The notes beneath the pieces were generated by a model, which was not told where the DNA came from, did no database searches, and saw only the letters and a list, made by a program, of their open reading frames with translations. This document shows, in pieces, positions 35,045 to 46,325 of a stretch of DNA of 64,000 bases. Where the stretch lies: NCBI RefSeq assembly GCF_964355755.1, contig NC_092671.1, positions 40,375,804-40,439,803 on the forward strand. Reading direction: 5' to 3'. Both the position numbers and the translations under genes were made by a program. The first letter of the stretch is position 1. Each line of letters begins with the position of its first letter. The DNA is from Antedon mediterranea (Eukaryota > Echinodermata > Crinoidea > Comatulida > Antedonidae).

Positions 35045-36225
35045 AGTGTGAACATTGAGGGGGCTATAAAGATTTCCGAAAGCCGGCCGAAAAAAAGAAG
35101 AAAAAAAGATTGTGACGGTATGAGGCGCTATACATTTTCGAGTGGTACACTTTCTGAACCATCATAAGGCCGCCAAGGCTTAATCAAAATAAATAAGTGA
35201 ATAAATTAATCAACACATATTCAAACATTAACATTTAAAATTGCCTAATATATTATTCTACATATCAAAACATTTTCATCAAATCAGAGTAGCCACAGTT
35301 AACTAAACACTAATTACGGATATCGTAAACAAACTGTCATCCGGAATGACAATACATTATTATACAATTATAATTTATTACAATATGTCTACTCTGTACA
35401 CTAATAAACTTAATAATTATTGCTTATTATAGCACTTAAATCCTGCGTTTTAGAGTTGACAGTGTAAAACCACAATTCCGTGTGGAGGCTTCAATTTAAT
35501 TCAATAATATTATACAATGAACTAATCTTCTATTTTTATATTTATAAACCGTCTCATTATATCTTCAAATACAAATCTAGTTTGAATACATACAACCTAT
35601 CCCCCTAAATACGCCTACACTACTCACGCGCTGTCCGTAGCACTTATGTCCTTTTTCTGTTTGCTGAAGAAAGTTTTGCCCAGGTGCGTTATCGGCGGAT
35701 ACTCTTGAAATCAAGTCCCGTTGTGTGTTTGATTAGTGTTATTATTACTGGTTCATTTTCCTCTCTGTATAACAATTATCCAACCGAGCATCTCATACTC
35801 AATTCTGTATTATTCGGTTTTCTCAAACGCAGATGTGACTAGCAAACTTTAAATTCATTCTATTTCAACATTTTCCTAAATCACTGGTGTTAGTGAATTA
35901 ATGGCTTCCAGAGTCTGGAAATAACGTAATGTAAACTTACACATGTTAACGCGTTCTCATCAAGATAAAATACTACTGTATGTCTTCATAAAAATACAAA
36001 CATTTTGAATGTAGAGCAACTACAATTAAATAAGATACGTACAAATAACGAAAAATGTATAAATCAGTAACGTAACAAATCAGTATAACTGTACATACAA
36101 ATCCTGAAATTATTACATTTCTTGTGAAATCCGTATAGCACTATCCTTCATGTTGGAGACTTGCCAATACCTATTCGATGCACGACTTTTTGTGTAACTT
36201 TTTGATAAATTGATTGATTCACTAA
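35045..36225. promoter_or_regulatory. SWSAP1 5' flank and spacer to the TARP-like gene
   Basis: Contains the presumed SWSAP1 promoter just above 35044 and otherwise AT-rich spacer. No gene and no clear core promoter motif was recognised. Confidence 0.35.
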
Positions 36226-36607
36226 AATTATAGAGGAGACATTCCGCCAATATTTTGTCTTATTATAGAGGAGACATTCAGCCAACATTTGTCTTATTAT
36301 AGAGGAGACATTCAGCCAACATTTTGTCTTATTATAGAGGAGACATTCAGCCAACATTTTGTCTTATTATAGAGGAGACATTCAGCCAATATTTTGTCTT
36401 ATTATAGAGGAGACATTCAGCCAATATTTTGTCTTATTATAGAGGAGACATTCAGCCAACATTTTGTCTTATTATAGAGGAAACATTCAGCCAACATTTT
36501 GTCTTATTATAGAGGAAACATTCAGCCAACATTTTGTCTTATTATAGAGGAGACATTCAGCCAACATTTTGTCTTATTATAGAGGAGACATTCAGCCAAC
36601 ATTTTTT
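36226..36607. repeat. 35-bp minisatellite, about 11 copies
   Basis: Tandem copies of TTATTATAGAGGAGACATTC followed by AGCCAACATTTTGTC, lying downstream of the TARP-like gene's stop codon. Variation between units is low (CAAT/CAAC, GAGG/GAGGAA). Confidence 0.92.
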
Positions 36608-36689
36608 CTAATTTTTATTGGCACCTGATTTGATTTGTAGGCCTAAATTAAGGCAACTAGCGACACAAAACAGTCAGTTAATACTTGTG

Positions 36690-36697
36690 TTTATTCA
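36690..36697 (-). terminator. Candidate poly(A) signal of the TARP-like gene
   Basis: A minus-strand AATAAA lies about 155 bases below the stop codon of the four-pass membrane protein gene. Position is plausible; no cleavage evidence. Confidence 0.4.
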
Positions 36698-36851
36698 AAT
36701 TGTTCCAGTATAAATTGACACGTTCTCAGTCACGATATTTCACAGAAATTATTTGTCGTGGTGGTGGTTGTTTCAGCATACTCGCCTACACGTCTATGTT
36801 CATTAATGATTCAATTATCGTTAATTCATCAATAGATTACAACAAATTGCA

Positions 36852-39800
36852 CTATTCACTAAATCGATTGATTTCTGTGATCGTTAACATTGGCGGCTCA
36901 ATCGAAGGCCTAGGCGTTAACATAGAATGAGCAGTTAGGCTTCGAATTGGTCGCGGAGGTCTTGATCGAGTCGACTGATGTGACGAAACGGTAGAGTTAG
37001 TGTAAAGATATACGGCCGAAACTCCCGAAATCTCACCAGCGGGTAACGCACAAGATATTACAGCAAATGATACGGAAAAGCCGTATGTGAACACTTTCTT
37101 ATTTGATCGAGGCATCTTCTCCATCATTACTTGATCAATGCAAAAGAAAAACAACAGTAAACCTAACATAATGAACAACCCTGAAAGATAAAAAATAATC
37201 CGATGATCATCACATCAATATTTAAGCATTATCACTACCATATTTGGGCACATCACATATTTTTGTTGTCACATAAAATCCGATAGGCCTATGTGGGAGA
37301 TGATTTAACTTTCACAGAGTGACATTACATTCTTTCCTTACGGACGGATGATATTTTAGGGGGTAAACATTTATGTACTCTCTAAGTTAAGTCTGTACTT
37401 TATGAATAAAGTACAGACTTAACTTAGAGAGTACATAAATGTTGCTTCATTTTTCCTATTTTTTCTTATGAGATAGCCAATTAAACTTTTTATTCTAAAT
37501 TTGTTGTGCTTTATTTTTCTATATAAATTATATTTATTTTAATTTAATTGTTATTGTTATATGTTTATATGTCTCGTCATGATGTATTTTTGTTAGGGAC
37601 CCTAATGAGCAGCTTCGGCTGGATGGACCACCCTCGTAAAATGTTGTTGAAATAACAAAATCTTTAAAAAAACCTGATAATATAAATGTCTTTCCAGCTA
37701 TAAACACCCAGTGTCGACGTGCAGTGGAGAAGCTATCGGTCAATCCATAAGTTGCCATTCCACAACCAAGTATGGTTAAAAACAAGCTGATAAAAAGCAG
37801 AATTGTTGTTTTCCATATTCCTCCTTTACAAAACAAAACAAAAACAATAAATAAGTAAACAAATAAAAAAGTGCTCTATCAAAACTTCATGTGACAAAAA
37901 CATGTGATGTGCCCATGGACATGATGATGTCATATCACATACATATTTAAGCATATCACTACCATATTTGGGCAAATCACATATTTTTGTCACAAAGTTT
38001 GAAAGTTCGTTTACACTATCAAACTAAAGTTTGACAAAAAGTGTGATGTGCCCAAATTTGGTAGTGATATGCCCAATATGGTAGTGATATGACATCATCA
38101 TGTCCATATATGGGCACATCACATTTTTTTGTCACATAAAGTTTGTTGTAGACAGAGTTTTAAATAGATCCCACATGAGAATTGTTGTGCGGTACAGATA
38201 AAATGAAACTGATAAGATAGTATACTTAATTTATTTACAACTGGATATTCCAATTATGGAAATGGTCACCGGGCCATCTCAAGTGACACTGTATATAGTT
38301 GTATTATAATACAAGTATTTTGTTTGTATAGAGAAATATTTTATGGAGTTAATTCGCACGTTTGTCTCACGAGAGAAGAAATGTTGTCCTTTTCTAATGA
38401 TTTTACTATATTTATTTTACTTTTCACAGAGACATTTGGCTGAAACCAATGAGGTGTGACAGACGCGGCATCAAAGATGAGCACGCTCATAATTATTTTT
38501 ATTACAGCAGGTCTTACAGAAAGCCATGTATGATGAAACATACTAAAAACCATCTTGTGTTTTGCTATAATATATATAATACAGTCTTCATCGTCGTTTT
38601 CTTTTTAATTTTCGTGATTTAGGGTGGAAATTAAGCTCGTACTTAAATCAGCCTATACTTCTTAAATCAATAACGATACAAACTTATTCCCAACAGATTG
38701 AAAAGCCAAACTGCAATCACTACAATTATCAATCACCTCAATAAATAAAGGAGAAAGTCAAATCATTTGTTGAATGTTGGTACGTATACATACACTTTAT
38801 ATCGCGTAAACTCATTTCACGCTCATGAATATTCATAGTATAAATTACTTCACGTCTGCAGCGCTTGTTATAATCAAATGTATAATGCAACCCACTGGGA
38901 ATTGGTGGATTTATTATATCTGGTTAGATTTAAAACGGGTGGAAATAACGAGATATATAGCGTGTTTTGATTGCATTGTACAAAACCAATTGTGCAGATA
39001 GTGGATGTCGAGGAAAGATATATTATAGCAAAGTTATACTGAATGTTGAGCCTCATTCGGATCCAGTCGGTGTGTACAACACGGATAAAGGCCAATTTAC
39101 ACAGAATAAACATATCGAATCTATGTTTATTTCTTATTACCATTTACACAACGCGGAACGGACGGGTGGTTTCCGGTCAGGATAGATATAGATTCTACGT
39201 TGGACAAGCTACGCGGTTTTCCGCGTACCGTTACCGCTCGTGTCTGTGTAAGCGGCCTTTAAAGGCCTACTAACAACTACTGCCAGCAGTCCCATTCAGT
39301 CGGAGGCGTATACCCCTCTCCATCTACACACGCCGGCTCAATGTGAACATGGGTCATTGTATAAAACGAATAATACCTAGCTGAGTGTCCCTCCAATGGT
39401 TCTAATTGTCTGAAACCGCCACTAATCAATCTAGGCCTACCACTAAGTTAAGCGTGGTTCCCACTAGCGACGCAACACAAGGACATGACGTAACGCAACG
39501 CAAGTGAATTGACCAATCACAAGCGATGGCTTATTCGCTTGTGATTGCTAACTTCGCTTGTCATTGGTTAAAACGCTTGCGTTGCGTTTACGTCCTTGCG
39601 TTACGTTCTAGTGGGAACCACGCTTTAGGTCTAACGTTTATGCTAAATTTGAAACTTACGTAAGAGAGCAACATTTATGTTCGGAGGTGGTTGAGATAAG
39701 TTTGTCGACATATACGGTATTTTTCCACACTCATCAATTGCTGTAGTATCTGGAATAAGAATTCAAGCTAATTCTTAAATGTTTTACTTCTTATATTGTT

Positions 39801-40381
39801 GTAATAGTATTATGTAATGATAGGCCTATATCATTACCTCCGTCAATATGAGGTTATGTTTAAGTAATGTTATGAGAAAGATCACATGCACTTTAAAAAG
39901 GAAATTTTGATGACTTGATCAGGTTTATTACAACGAATGTAACATAAACAAACACAGAATGCTTTTAACACATTATTTTAATACCTAAACATCAGTATGT
40001 CGTTATTACATATTAAACAGATACGCAGTTCTTACCATTTTTGCCATTTGGTGCGAAATATGGCGGTATAGTTTCACTATCACGATCCGGCCCTTTCCAC
40101 AGATTACTCGGAATCCAAATGATTTCGACTAAAAAAAATCAAAATAGCAAGTAACTTATTTCGTCTGCGTCACTGAATACCGTAGTGTCGTCGCCAAGTT
40201 ATCGTCGTCACAATGCTCGCTTGGACGCAGCACAAGTGTAGCGCGCACCGTAATTGACTAATCACAACGTGTGTGGATCATCATTCCAAATCTGTCATCG
40301 CTTTTTTGTGTGGTGGTAAACTCATTTGCATTGCGCATACGCGCGTGGCCACCAACCAATACCGTAGTGGTCGCCATCGTC

Positions 40382-40412
<31 letters not shown>

Positions 40413-43400
40413 GTTCATTCTTATATAGCGCTCTACAAGCAAGCTTCTTTAAGCGCCTAACATTATTACCCCAGTAATTTTTTTTGATCAAACACGTATG
40501 GAAACATACTCCCATAATGCAGCTAGTAATCAGCGCAAAGTTGTGTCTTGGTCTAAGCGGGTACCTATTTATACACCTGGGTGGAGAGCGGCAAACGTAA
40601 GTAAAGTATCTTGCCTAAGGTTGCAAGCAATGCGGCGAGAGTTGGATTCGAACCTCGGTCTCACGATCAGTAGTTTAACGTCCAACACCATGCGCCACAC
40701 GTCACAATGCTTGGACGCAGCACACAAGGACGATAGCGCACCGCAAGGACCGTCAGCGGGCCAGCGGCCATTTTAATTTGTACATCAAGGACCGGCAGCG
40801 GACCAGCGGCCATTTTTGTTTGCACACTGGCATTTAATCTAAAGACATACACGATATAATAAGCAAAGTAAATACTGATCTAAAACATGTACAACTATGG
40901 TTACCAAGTAACAAATTAAGTCTAAACATTAAAAAGACTGAATATATGATTTTAGGAACACATCAAAAATTAAATAAATTGATTAACATGGATATTAATG
41001 TTAATATAGACGGTACAAAACTTGAAAAAGTAAATAACTGTAAACATTTAGGTGTCATTATCGATGAAAATTTAAAATGGCATAAACAAATAGATCAGGT
41101 GAAAAATAAAGTAATATCAGGTCTGTACTATCTAAAAAAATGCAGCAATATTTTCCCTCAAAATATTCAATCATTAATGTACACATCTATCATAGCCCAC
41201 TATTTTGACTACTGCAATGTAGTATGGGGTCGTTGTAACCAAACCCTAAAATATAAACTCCAAGTACTCCAAAATAGAGCGGCTAAAATAATTACACATA
41301 CATCTAGGTATGACTCTAGCTCACAGGCGCTCAAAGATTTAAATTGGCCTAATTTAGAAGAAAAATAATATTACAACGAAGCAGTCACAATGTATAAAAT
41401 AATGAATAACTTGACACCATCCTACTTAAGAAACAGATTCTATGAACGCAAACAAACATATAATACTAGATCAAAAGATATTCTAAGTTTACATAAGGCA
41501 AACACTGAGTATAAAAAGAAAAGTTTCTCGTATTCTGGCGAAAAGCTATGGAATAGTTCAAATGCTATAAACTCAAATGCAATTACAGCTCCTAATATAC
41601 ATATATTTAAAAAAATTATAAATGACCAAAGATAAAATATACTTGAAACTCTATATTTTTCATGAAATCTTTTTTTCTCTTCCATACAGAGAACAACTCC
41701 TACAGGATCGAAACGTTAAAACAAATTATCATCTAAACTCAATGTACTTCATACTCCATTACTAATTAAAAATACCCGTCTAAAAGTGACTGATGAAACA
41801 AATTACAATTACTAGCAGTTAAACATTAAGTCTGCAGAACCCATTATATCACTTCTTTACCAAAAAAAGAAAGAATATAATTATTGAAATAGTGATAATA
41901 TTCACCTCATCTTGTATCATAAACTATTATTATATGTATATGCGCTGTGTATTACCCTCCGAGGTGCAACCATGCAATGCTGCTTTCTGACCACATTGTG
42001 ACAACAGTGGATAAGATTCAAGGAATAAATAATAAAGCAGCATTTATTATACTAGGCGGGTCATGATTAGGTTTAGTAATTAATTTTGAGTTTTTATTTT
42101 TTAGTGTTGATATCAGACAAAAGTGCAGTTAAAAAACTATTATTAGAACATAATCCATTTTTTTGGAAACACACTCCCATAATAAATAACCAACCAGATT
42201 GTCTTGATGGTAAAACGTATAAAATGATCTTGAAAATTATAAATGCACTGACATGCTTTGTTAGAAGAAAATCTCAATTATCTAAATGTTCTGTAAATAG
42301 GCTAAAGGGTTGAAAGTGGCTTCTCCGCCATATCGTATACACATTCTGACGAGTGAGCCAATTAAACAAGTTAGAGAGAAGCAAGATGAATGAAACGTGG
42401 CATCTATTTGCGTCTAGTGGGAACAGCTTAAATGAAACTTTAAGAAGTAGGCCCATATAAAAACGAGGACAAGCATCATGTAGTATCAATATTCAGTGCG
42501 TGTAAAAGGGGTTACTTTTCAACGCAACTTACGAATAATGTTCTTAGAATCTTGCGCTATAAAATGCACTAGAGTCAATGGGGAAATAACATGATTTAGA
42601 GTACTGACTATCAAAACTTTCATATTTAATTCATTCCGACATCACTTAGGAGAACATCAATTACTGCCGAGTTTGGGCTAACGTAAATGACTTCTTTTAG
42701 TACTGATGCATCAGAAATAATGTGATAAACACATACATAAGAGACAAACCAGGCTTCTTTACCGACTACGGGCAAATAAGGTCATATAATACATTAATGA
42801 AACACTCTAAAAACAACCAATCCTAGGCACGCCGTTTATTATCAGAACTAACCTATATTTGTTGTCAGGACAATGAGCATCGGTTTATTCGAAAGAAAGT
42901 GATTTAGCTATATAAATTTATATTCATTTCAATCGTGAAAACATTACTTTCTGGTTTATTTGAAAGATAATATAAAAACTGAATCGATGAATTAAATTAT
43001 TAAACAATAAAAAATCAACTATCTTATAAAGAACAGACAATGTTGCAAGTGCATGTGAAGCGTTGGGCCACGAAATGGTTACCGTATATCACTGAACATT
43101 TCATTGTAAAATATGCATGTTTTTTGACAAATTAATCGTTGATGACAATTGATGACAAATGTTTGGAAAATGAAGATAAAATAAAAAGAAATAATTGATT
43201 GTGATAAGATCTAATTCAAACTATTTAAGATATTTTTGGTTTAATGTTAAAGAAGCCTTTATGTCTGCTGATAATATAAATAACGCATTATATCGAATTA
43301 TTATCGAAACAAAAGCTTTATTTATATCTTTGTCCATGCATATGCATTAATCGCATTCCTCACGAGAAGTAGAAACACAATTGTGTTAATTTCCATACAA

Positions 43401-45371
43401 ATAATTACTCTCAAAAGTACAGTACTGACAATCGGAAACACCGACGAAAACACATCGCGATGTGTTAACTTTGTGCATTTCCCTATAGTACACCGACGGC
43501 TTGTGATGTATTGTTAATGCATATTACATTTTGTGAAATTAAATGATACAATAATAACTAGGCCTAAGTATTGTTTTGTGTATAATTATAACAACTCAGA
43601 AAATAAGTAGCGAACACAAAGACGTTGTGAGTTTATGTTTAGTGCGCGACAATGACGGAGTTACAGATATGTGTTTCAAACAATGTAGGCCTAAAGCTTT
43701 GTATACACTATCTAAAAAGGTTGACAAAAAAAAGTGTGATGTGTCTAAATATGGCAGTGATATGCCAATATATGGTAGTGGTATGACATCATCATGGGCA
43801 TATATATGGACATCACATTTTTTGTCACATAAAGTTTGATAGTGTAGGCCCTATAGGCCCTATGGACCCTATAGGCCTAGACAAAGCTTAAGTTAAAACA
43901 TTGTTGTTGGTTTGTAGGTTTATTGTAAGCCTTATAATGAAGTGTGATTTTTATAAGTTCATTGGCTTGTGAGTGTGAATAGCCTTATGTGTTGTATCTG
44001 GATTACTTTGTTATGTTCGTTTTAATGTGTTTATGACGAGAGAACGGCAAGTCGTTTGACTTACCAAATATTTTAAAAGCTGTTTTATCATGATGTTATT
44101 TGACGTTAACTAAGAACATTATACTGATGTTTTGACTACTTAGGCCTATCATTTTGAACGAAATTTACGAGGGTATTGATGCCTTTAAGTGACCGTAAAT
44201 GTTAATATTGTAGAATTTTGATTGTGTGAATGCCCCTTTATAATATGGCAACGCGGTCGTGTACTTGTCACGTGATCATGATTCATGATGACGATGATCG
44301 CATGTCCCTACTAGTACTAGGGCCTGAGGTCTAGGCCTAATTTCACACAGATGTTCTTAAATATCTTTCTAAATAAAATACAATCAGTACAGATGGTATC
44401 TGTACTATTATATAAATATATAAACTGAAAAAAACATTCACAGAAGTACTTGTCGGGGCCATAACAAATCGCGTCTTCCAGGAAATGCCAAATCAGCCGA
44501 ATCCCGTCTCGCGATGAGCAGGCCGAACGAATTGGCTTTGCTCCCGCATGCGTAGTAGAATTTCACGGTCTGTTGCATCTCGATAATCGCCGCGTCGTGT
44601 GTTTCGAAAGCTGCCTATTTTGTTCACCACGGAGACGACAGACTCGAGTGCGCGTCATTTTTTTTCGCCACGACGGCCGGCCGGAGAGAGACAGACTCGT
44701 GTGCGCGTCATTTTGTTCGCCACGGAGAGACAGGCTCGTGTCACACACGGCCGGCCGCCGGAGACAGACTCGCGTGCGCGTCATTTTATTCGCCACGGCC
44801 CGGAGACAGAGACTCGTGTGCACGTCATTGTGTTTGTCGGAACGATTTTTGTCAAACTAAATTAATAATATATGAATGCAGAGTGGAGTTGTGGCTTGGT
44901 GGTTATGATGCTTGGCTACCAATCTAAGGGTCCTGGGTTCAAGTCCTGTCATATGTCAGGGTTTTTTTCTCATGACAATTTACAACTCCACTCCCAAAGA
45001 CTTAATAATAAGTCTTTGTTTATGTAGAGCATCTTGTGTATATGTTTGTCTTGTGAAATTTTAAATAGTTTATCCATCCTGTAATTGGCGGGTTACTCGC
45101 TGTTGGATGAGTATGAAATAATAATAAAATAATAATAAACATTACCTTCATATGGGCAAGCCTTAAATAATCCTGCATGTAGTTTCACCCATGCCTGAAG
45201 TGTAGCATTTCCAAACTCCCTTTCATAGGCCAATTCTGTTGTTACAATCCAATAATCACTAAATAGACCTCCAATTAGCAGCAACATTGAGAGAACTCCA
45301 AACAGCAACATACCAACAGTGAGCAATGGCTGTTTCTTTGAACCCAGTCTTAGACCTGGTAATTTCTGCAT
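36852..45371 (-). CDS. CACNG5/7-like: Voltage-dependent calcium channel gamma / TARP-like four-pass membrane protein, complete
   Basis: Auxiliary subunit family (claudin/PMP22 fold) that modulates calcium channels or AMPA-type receptors at the plasma membrane. Coding exons in reading order: 45146-45371, 40036-40128, 39660-39749, 37674-37823, 36852-37180; these join in frame to 295 residues. TM1 is about 16-38 and leads to SDYW. The first extracellular loop has LHAGLFKAC (residues 64-72), the family GLWxxC site with Trp changed to Phe69, and a second Cys at 114. TM2 is about 143-164, TM3 about 176-200 and TM4 about 214-238 (FTYGFSVSFAVIS ... GVSAVYLY), the last resembling gamma-5/7 closely. 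N-glycosylation sites: N55-A-T and N123-L-S. A strong donor at 48290 marks a 5' non-coding exon. The exon 4 donor is weak (GTTTTT). Subfamily assignment is less certain than the superfamily. Confidence 0.82.
37190..37295. mobile_element. Fragment of MITE family 1
   Basis: Contains CACTACCATATTTGGGCACA and TTTTGTTGTCACATAAAATC but neither full terminus. Intronic in the TARP-like gene. Confidence 0.6.
37366..37443. repeat. Perfect inverted repeat, 38-bp arms, 2-bp centre
   Basis: The left arm (37366-37403, starting AACATTTATGTACTCTCTAA) is exactly complementary in reverse to the right arm (37406-37443). The two central bases are GA. It would fold into an uninterrupted hairpin. It lies in the last intron of the TARP-like gene. 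Confidence 0.97.
37890..38165. mobile_element. Two adjoining copies of MITE family 1
   Basis: The first copy (about 37890-37998) carries GTGATGTGCCCATGGACATG and the CATATTTGGGCAAATCAC inverse. The second (about 38000-38165) starts TTTACACTATCAAACTAAAG and ends GTTGTAGACAGAGTTTTA, with an internal duplication of the GGTAGTGATATGCCCA block. Intronic. Confidence 0.8.
39085..39262. mobile_element. MITE family 3, full copy
   Basis: Begins AAAGGCCAATTTACACAGAA and ends TGTCTGTGTAAGCGGCCTTT. The interior has ACAACGCGGAACGGACGGGT and GCTACGCGGTTTTCCGCG. Intronic in the TARP-like gene. Confidence 0.82.
39449..39627. mobile_element. MITE family 2, full copy
   Basis: Begins TTAAGCGTGGTTCCCACTAG and ends CTAGTGGGAACCACGCTTTA. 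Closely similar to the copy at 21272-21468. It sits just below the exon at 39660. Confidence 0.9.
40381..40705 (-). mobile_element. tRNA-derived SINE with (AAT)n tail
   Basis: On the minus strand the head shows an A-box-like GCATGGTGTTGGACGTTAAA and B box GAGGTTCGAATCCAAC. The body ends in AGCGCTATATAAGAATGAAC and the tail is about ten ATT/AAT units (40381-40411). It interrupts one unit of a GC-rich duplicated block: CATCGTC at the left and CACAATGCTTGGACGCAG at the right are continuous in the other unit at about 40195-40230. A 5-bp CGTCA occurs at both borders. Confidence 0.72.
40845..41635 (+). pseudogene. Non-LTR retrotransposon fragment: C-terminal reverse transcriptase region, one stop
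   Basis: The frame reads DIISKVNTDLKHVQLWLPSN, then KLSLNIKKTEYMILG, then KHLGVIIDENLKWHKQI, YFDYCNVVWG and LQNRAAKIITHTSR, all typical of the thumb and post-RT region of jockey/CR1-like ORF2. A single TAA at 41366-41368 interrupts it; the frame then continues (YYNEAVTMYKIMNNLTPSYL, later FSYSGEKLWNSS) to the natural end at about 41635. The N-terminal two thirds are missing. It lies in the large first coding intron of the TARP-like gene, on the opposite strand. Confidence 0.9.
43696..43890. mobile_element. MITE family 1 copy with a small internal expansion
   Basis: Left end AAAGCTTTGTATACACTATC; the interior carries GTGATGTGTCTAAATATGGC. The right inverted end is split by an expanded GGCCCTATAGG-type stretch before GACAAAGCTTAA. 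Intronic. Confidence 0.75.
44565..44835. repeat. GC-rich degenerate tandem repeat
   Basis: About four copies of a ~55-65-bp unit with AGACTCGTGTGCGCGTCATT and TTCGCCACGGAGA, separated by GGCCGGCCG-type stretches. The base composition is sharply different from the AT-rich surroundings. The overlapping open frames on both strands look like repeat artefacts. Intronic in the TARP-like gene. Confidence 0.7.
44880..45115 (+). mobile_element. tRNA-derived SINE, near full length
   Basis: Head with A box (GTGGCTTGGTGGTTATGATG) and B box (GGGTTCAAGTCC). The body has CATGACAATTTACAACTCCA and the tail reads CCTGTAATTGGCGGGTTACT then CGCTGTTGGATGAGTATG, followed by (ATA)n-like sequence. Same family as 15240-15522. 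It ends about 30 bp from the first coding exon of the TARP-like gene. Confidence 0.82.
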
Positions 45372-46129
45372 CTTTCTATAAAAAAGAAAAGTTACAGAAC
45401 ATTTTTATTATTATTTTCATTAATAATAACAAAATGAAGGTCTTCTAATCAAACCTTTAGTATCATAATCAAAGCCCAACAATATAATCCATTTTTTTAG
45501 AAATATAATATTGTACAATTTTTACGAGGAAATCTCAGTATAATAATATAATTGTGTAACTGATCATGTTAGCTGGTTTAATGCCGATGCAATAATCAGA
45601 CGTGTTTTCAAGATGGTGCTGCTTTGATGTATTTTCATCAAGGTAATATCAACGGTAATAAGTAGAACTGTACAAGTAATATCTGTAAACGTAAAGCATG
45701 TCAGGCGATGAAATGTTGAAAGATGAACGTGTTTGCCAATATAACGGCAATTAGATTCATGTTTTTAAGAAGATATATGCATTTACGGTATCATAGTATT
45801 ATATTCATTTATCATTATCACCATAAAATCATTGTCCTTCGTCATTATCACCCTCATATCTTCGTCAATCATCAATCGTCATCACATCACCGTCATTAGA
45901 ATAATGTTTAATTACATACAATTGCTTAAAATAAATTTCCCACATTGGAATGTCGAAATTGATAATATGTAATTTTATGACACAGGAATTAATACAATTG
46001 TTTCTAATCTGAGTCAACTGTAAGGAATTTGGATCTGGATATAGACTCACGGTTGGTCGTAATATTGAACAGAATATTCTACCACGTTTAATAACATTTA
46101 TTTTCTATTTACAGAATTAGTAATTTTCA

Positions 46130-46325
46130 CGATGGATGGATTGATGAAATGGATGAGATGGATGGATGAATGAGATGGATGGATGAGATGATGGATGGAT
46201 GAATGAATGAATGTGATGGATGGATGAATGAGATGGATTGATGAATGAGATGGATGAATGAATGTGATGAATTGATGAATGAATGTATGAATACATGAAT
46301 GAGATGGATGGATGGATGGATAGTA
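46130..46325. repeat. GGAT/GAAT microsatellite
   Basis: Irregular run of GATGGATGGATGAATGA units about 190 bp long. The SIHPSI-type open frame on the minus strand is a repeat artefact. Confidence 0.9.

Noticed and set aside
36226-36607. CRISPR-like array
   Set aside because: Units are contiguous with no unique spacers; it is a minisatellite in animal DNA. The same applies to the other tandem arrays.
42086-42313. 75-residue plus-strand open frame as an exon
   Set aside because: No family resemblance and no matching splice partners on the plus strand.
44563-44865. Overlapping Arg-rich open frames on both strands
   Set aside because: GC-rich tandem repeat gives few stop codons; no support for coding.
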